NCBI GenBank assembly: GCA_021778575.1
Contig: JAJYCH010000168.1
Span: 1-8,318 of the forward strand
Direction of reading: 5' to 3'
Source of the DNA: Planctomycetota bacterium
GTDB lineage: Bacteria > Planctomycetota > Planctomycetia > Isosphaerales > Isosphaeraceae
DNA: 8,318 nucleotides
A model generated the notes under the pieces. It worked only from the letters and a program-made list of their open reading frames with translations, made no database searches and was not told where the DNA came from. This document shows, one piece after another, positions 5,570 to 8,318 of this stretch (position 1 is its first letter; every line of letters starts with the position of its first letter). A program made the position numbers and the translations under genes.

Positions 5570-7795
5570 TCAGGCGCTTTCGCGATGGTACTGGATCTCG
5601 TGGAGCGTCCGGTAGAGCGACGAACTTCGTCGGAGTTCGGCGTCGGTCCCCACCGAATCGATCTGGCCATCATTGAGCAAGACAATCCGGTCGGCGAACG
5701 ACAGGGCACCCAGGCTATGGGTGATCAGGAACGTGGTCCGGCTTCGCGAGAATTCCTCGATCGCCTTGCGGATCAAAGCCTCGTCCTGGATGTCGACAGC
5801 GCTCGTGGCTTCGTCGAGGATCAGGATCGCGGGATCGCGAAGCATGGCCCGGGCCAGGGCCAGCCGCTGGCGCTGACCTCCCGAGAGCCCGGAGCCGATC
5901 TCGCCGAGCATCGTGTCGTAACCGTTGGGGAGATTCGAGATGAACTGGTGGGCATACGAACGCTTGGCGGCGGCGACGATCGAATCACGGCTCGCGTGGC
6001 GGGCTCCATAGGCGATGTTGTTGGCCACGGTGTCGTGGAACAGCGTGGTCTCCTGGATCACCATGCCGATCTGCGATCGGAGTGACCGAAGCTGGACGTC
6101 GCGGAGGTCGTGACCATCGATCCGGATGGCTCCCGACCTGACGTCCCAGAATCGCGGCAAGAGGTTCATCAAGGTTGATTTGCCGCAGCCGTTCGGTCCG
6201 ACGATGGCGATCGTCTCGCCATGCTGAACCTCAAGGTTGAGCCCCTTGAGGATCGGCTCTCGACCGTTATAGGAGAAATGAACGTCTTCGAATTCGATAG
6301 CCGCGCGATGGCGATGAAGTCGGATGGCCTTCGGCTTGTCGGCAACCTCGGGCTGGCGATCCATCAGGGCACAGATCCGGTCGGCGGCGGCAGAGGCTCG
6401 CTGAACCTTGGAATGAACGTTCGCCAGCTTCCGGACCGGGTCGGAGATACCACCGAGCATGGCGTAGAGCGCCAGGAGATCCTCGATTTCCATCGCTCGC
6501 GAGGCAAGCTGGAGTTTGAAGAACCCGAAGTCGATCGCGGTGACCCCGTAGAGGACCAGGTAAGCCCCCGAGAGCAAGGCGATCATCACCGTCGTCAGCG
6601 AAAGCATCTCAAGGACCGGGTCGGACAGAGCGTCGATGATGGCGACCTTGACGCTCTTCTTGTACAGGCTCTTGGTTTCGAGGAAGAATCGTCTGCGCTC
6701 GTATCGCTCCATCGTGAATGCCTTCACGACCTTGATCCCTTGCAGGCTTTCCTGCAAGATTTTGTAGATATTCGACATCGATTCGAGCGACTTGCGAACC
6801 GCTCGCTTCATGATCTTGCCGGCTCGGTGCGTGCAGAAGGCCGAGACGGGCACCAGCACCAGCGCCAGGCAAGTCAGCCGCCAGTTGAGCCAGAGAGCAC
6901 CCGAGAGACATCCGACGATCCGGAGTGGTTCGCGGATCACGCGCCCCATGATCGTCATCAGCCCTTGGTGGACGGATTCCATGTCGTTGGTGAAGCGAGC
7001 GAGCAGGTCGGCCGAGCCGGAATCGTTGAAACTCGACAGATCGAGCGCCATGGTCCGGCGGAAAAACTGGTTCCGGATATCGAAGATGGTCAGTTGGGTG
7101 AGGTCGGAGACCAGGACCTCTTGAAGGAAGAGGAAGAACCCCTTCATGGCGATTCCACCCATCACGACCAGGAGCAGGACGAGCAAGGTCTTGAAGGGAT
7201 TGCTTGGCAAATATTTCTTGACGATCGGTTCGGCCCAGCGGTAGCGGCGATTCCACTTCTGGCTCTCGGCGAGTTCTCGGGTCAGACGGCTCTGGCGATT
7301 TTCGAGGTCGGGAAACCGGGCTTGTTTGACCAGTGGAAGGCCAGCGCTCAATTCCTTGAGGCGTGCCTCCGCTTCGTGGTAGGCCAGTTCGTCCGGCGAT
7401 TTCGCTCCGTCCGCCATTCCCATCAGTCGAGCGGGTGCCTCGTCCTTGACAAGGACTCCTCGGGCCTGCATCAGGGTCCGGTTTGCGTCCTTGAACGTGT
7501 TGACGGCTTGTTCCCGACGCTCTTCCTTTGCTTGCGACGTCCGATCAGTCCGGAGAAGGATCGCCAGTTCATCGATCCGGGCTTTGAGGATCAGCGACTC
7601 GAAATCGGTTGCCTCGATCTTCTCGTCGACCCAATGCTGGGCGTTTTCGCCTCGGATCAGGATCTGGAGAAGCGGATAGACGAAGCCAAGATTGCCGACC
7701 CAGAACACGGCGACCAGAGCGGCGCAGGCCAGGGAAAGTCCGAACCGGACCCTGTAAGGCCAGGAGAATCGCACGAGGCGAGCAAAGTTCTTCAT
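5570..7795 (-). CDS. ABCB/MsbA-type ABC exporter, fused permease and ATPase, with large TM1-TM2 insertion
   Basis: A 741-residue half-transporter expected to work as an inner-membrane homodimer exporting a lipid or other hydrophobic compound. Membrane spans lie at about 17-47, 202-228, 291-304, 306-322, 397-418 and 437-452. Residues 50-200 are an additional charged, helix-prone segment between spans 1 and 2, predicted to be periplasmic. The ATPase domain is complete: A-loop Y509, Walker A GPNGCGKST (533-541), Q-loop Q581, signature LSGGQ (637-641), Walker B ILILDE (657-662) and H-loop H693. MsbA-type exporters are nearer 580-600 residues; the insertion explains most of the excess. The start is forced: an in-frame TAG lies two codons upstream, and no Shine-Dalgarno precedes the ATG. 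That ATG overlaps the TGA of a short upstream frame (ATGA), which suggests translational coupling. A nearby kdsB tail makes lipid A or another envelope lipid a plausible cargo, but specificity cannot be read from sequence. Confidence 0.93.
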   Translation of the reverse strand: MKNFARLVRFSWPYRVRFGLSLACAALVAVFWVGNLGFVYPLLQILIRGENAQHWVDEKIEATDFESLILKARIDELAILLRTDRTSQAKEERREQAVNTFKDANRTLMQARGVLVKDEAPARLMGMADGAKSPDELAYHEAEARLKELSAGLPLVKQARFPDLENRQSRLTRELAESQKWNRRYRWAEPIVKKYLPSNPFKTLLVLLLVVMGGIAMKGFFLFLQEVLVSDLTQLTIFDIRNQFFRRTMALDLSSFNDSGSADLLARFTNDMESVHQGLMTIMGRVIREPLRIVGCLSGALWLNWRLTCLALVLVPVSAFCTHRAGKIMKRAVRKSLESMSNIYKILQESLQGIKVVKAFTMERYERRRFFLETKSLYKKSVKVAIIDALSDPVLEMLSLTTVMIALLSGAYLVLYGVTAIDFGFFKLQLASRAMEIEDLLALYAMLGGISDPVRKLANVHSKVQRASAAADRICALMDRQPEVADKPKAIRLHRHRAAIEFEDVHFSYNGREPILKGLNLEVQHGETIAIVGPNGCGKSTLMNLLPRFWDVRSGAIRIDGHDLRDVQLRSLRSQIGMVIQETTLFHDTVANNIAYGARHASRDSIVAAAKRSYAHQFISNLPNGYDTMLGEIGSGLSGGQRQRLALARAMLRDPAILILDEATSAVDIQDEALIRKAIEEFSRSRTTFLITHSLGALSFADRIVLLNDGQIDSVGTDAELRRSSSLYRTLHEIQYHRESA

Positions 7796-7836
7796 GGTTG
7801 GCTAGCGCCGGGGACGGGTTTACCCAAGGCCTCCAT
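7792..7836 (-). CDS. Possible 14-residue leader peptide overlapping the exporter start (ATGA)
   Basis: The minus strand encodes MEALGKPVPGASQP followed by TGA. That TGA shares ATGA with the ATG of the ABC exporter. A purine-rich GGAGAGG stands directly upstream, with GGAG four bases from this ATG, while the exporter's own ATG has none. A ribosome ending here could restart on the exporter gene. The frame can be extended back to a GTG at 7977 (61 residues), but that part uses ATA, AGA and other codons atypical of the neighbours, so I favour the short form or no peptide at all. Confidence 0.35.
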   Translation of the reverse strand: MEALGKPVPGASQP

Positions 7837-7877
7837 GCCTCTCCAGGACGCGACCGAAATCAACGTCCCAGGTCTGG

Positions 7878-7906
7878 GTTCGGCCTCTTTTATCAGGAGG
7901 CCGAAC
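7878..7906. repeat. Perfect 10-bp inverted repeat with 9-base loop
   Basis: GTTCGGCCTC (7878-7887) pairs with GAGGCCGAAC (7897-7906) around TTTTATCAG. No T-run follows on either strand, so it is not a normal intrinsic terminator. It overlaps the spacer and -10 of the candidate exporter promoter. It could be an operator, or a hairpin if transcription begins farther upstream. Confidence 0.7.
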
Positions 7907-7915
7907 GGGCGGCAA
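7887..7915 (-). promoter_or_regulatory. Candidate promoter of the ABC exporter gene
   Basis: The minus strand reads TTGCCG (7915-7910), a 17-base spacer and TAAAAG (7892-7887), each hexamer matching the sigma-70 consensus at 4 of 6 positions. Transcription would begin near 7880 with a leader of about 85 bases that includes the possible 14-residue peptide. The match is modest and could be chance. Confidence 0.3.
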
Positions 7916-7958
7916 TCCGAGTATTCGTCCCGTCCTGGAATTTCGCGAGAGACTTCGA

Positions 7959-7974
7959 CTCGCCACGAGGCGAG
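7959..7974. repeat. Short inverted repeat, 6-bp stem and ACGA loop
   Basis: CTCGCC (7959-7964) pairs with GGCGAG (7969-7974). It is GC-rich and would form a stable small hairpin in RNA from either strand. There is no T-run and no known motif. Confidence 0.4.
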
Positions 7975-8169
7975 CACTCGACCGGATCTTGGCCGATTGC
8001 CTTGACTGCTCTGATCGTCGAATCCGAAGACGGAACTTGACGGCTCCAGCTCGTCCGGGAAGTCCGTCGTCCGCAGAATCGGTCCAGAAGTTGTCTATTC
8101 GCGAATTGTTCCTTTTGTAAGGGTAATCCGCCAAGGATGGCTCATGCCGGAGTTGATCTTGGTTCGATA

Positions 8170-8190
8170 ATCGGTTCAGACGAAACCGAT
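8170..8190. repeat. Inverted repeat upstream of the right-edge gene
   Basis: ATCGGTT (8170-8176) pairs with AACCGAT (8184-8190) around CAGACGA. It overlaps the -10-like GATAAT at 8166-8171 and lies about 85 bases before the ATG at 8275. An operator is possible; so is chance. Confidence 0.45.
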
Positions 8191-8263
8191 CTGGTCACGC
8201 GGGGCGATTCTGATAAGATTCGCCGCGCCGGACTGCTTCGGTCCGATTGGAGAGCCGCCGTCA

Positions 8264-8270
8264 GGGAGGA
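8264..8270 (+). promoter_or_regulatory. Shine-Dalgarno sequence of the right-edge gene
   Basis: GGGAGGA ends four bases before the ATG at 8275. It favours this start over an in-frame ATG at 8137, from which the frame is also open but which has only AAGG directly against it. Confidence 0.6.
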
Positions 8271-8274
8271 CGGG

Positions 8275-8318
8275 ATGAGGGCACTCGCGCTGGTCGAGGC
8301 GCCAAACCATGTCTGCTG
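8275..8318 (+). CDS. N-terminus of an unidentified protein, cut by the window edge
   Basis: Fourteen codons read MRALALVEAPNHVC before the sequence ends. A good Shine-Dalgarno precedes the ATG, and the codons are GC-rich like those of the long genes here, so I think it is real. The opening 'MRALALVE' is a beta-strand start of the kind seen in Rossmann-fold enzymes. Both a glycosyltransferase, which would suit the envelope context, and a zinc-type alcohol dehydrogenase begin in similar ways. Fourteen residues cannot decide. It is transcribed away from the ABC exporter, across the long intergenic region. Confidence 0.5.
   Translation, partial: MRALALVEAPNHVC

Larger units (their letters stand above)
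7796..8274. other. 479-base intergenic region between divergent genes
   Basis: I see no convincing protein gene here beyond the short leader frame next to the exporter. Minus-strand frames of 61 and 104 codons exist, but their products are low-complexity Arg/Ser-rich or use atypical codons and match nothing I know. The region holds hairpin-forming repeats at 7878-7906, 7959-7974 and 8170-8190, a 10-bp palindrome ATTCGCGAAT at 8097-8106, a possible exporter promoter at 7887-7915, and an isolated -10-like GATAAT at 8166-8171 facing right. It is most simply a divergent promoter region. It is unusually long compared with the 160-base divergent spacer at 3823-3982, so a small RNA cannot be excluded. 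Confidence 0.6.

Noticed and set aside
6221..8005. Plus-strand open frame of 594 codons, beginning with a VEPLEDRLS stretch reminiscent of a planctomycete N-terminal motif
   Set aside because: It lies exactly codon-on-codon opposite the ABC exporter, where antisense stops require TTA, CTA or TCA sense codons, which are rare in GC-rich genes. The exporter has all ABC motifs, and the antisense product is Arg/Asp/Gln-rich with no recognisable domain. The motif is chance.
7820..8134. Minus-strand frame of 104 codons in the intergenic region
   Set aside because: Arg/Ser-rich product without domain; it overlaps the exporter's probable leader and promoter and has no convincing ribosome-binding site.

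Overview
The window looks like a chromosomal piece of a GC-rich planctomycete, probably of the Isosphaera/Singulisphaera lineage. The main support is the 1237-residue secreted protein on the minus strand. It joins a sugar-dehydrogenase-like propeller, HEAT repeats and the 'Pirellula/Verrucomicrobium-type' haem-binding cytochrome c domain, an architecture largely confined to Planctomycetes and relatives. Uma2-family genes and an MsbA-like exporter with a large extra loop fit the same group. The assignment is from recall of families; no database search was possible.

Layout. Positions 1-90 hold the last 29 codons of a plus-strand gene, probably kdsB (CMP-KDO synthetase). It converges, with an 18-base gap, on the long cytochrome-type dehydrogenase-like gene (109-3822, minus). 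A 160-base divergent spacer (3823-3982) carries a good sigma-70-like promoter for that gene and a weaker one facing right. Rightward lies a compact probable operon: a 119-residue helical protein of unknown function, then two tandem Uma2 (DUF820, PD-(D/E)XK-fold) genes. The tandem genes converge on an ABCB/MsbA-type exporter (5570-7795, minus). Positions 7796-8274 appear non-coding apart from a possible leader peptide. They hold several inverted repeats and probably the divergent promoters of the exporter and of a plus-strand gene starting at 8275 and cut by the window edge.

Functional picture. The kdsB tail and MsbA-like exporter fit lipopolysaccharide or cell-envelope work, and the right-edge gene may belong there too, although only 14 codons are visible. 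The dehydrogenase-like protein is an exported, single-haem protein of unknown substrate. The Uma2 pair with its small helical partner is the least understood part.

Most notable observations: (i) the two Uma2 genes are mosaic, about 55% identical at protein level over the first 67 residues and about 97% identical in DNA and protein from there to the stop codon, with an abrupt boundary; (ii) the exporter has no Shine-Dalgarno sequence, but a 14-codon upstream frame ends in an ATGA overlap with its start codon, suggesting translational coupling; (iii) a perfect 10-bp inverted repeat overlaps the best promoter candidate of the exporter; (iv) the exporter carries about 150 extra residues between its first two membrane spans. 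Nothing amounts to a proven new system; the mosaic Uma2 operon is the strongest candidate for follow-up.
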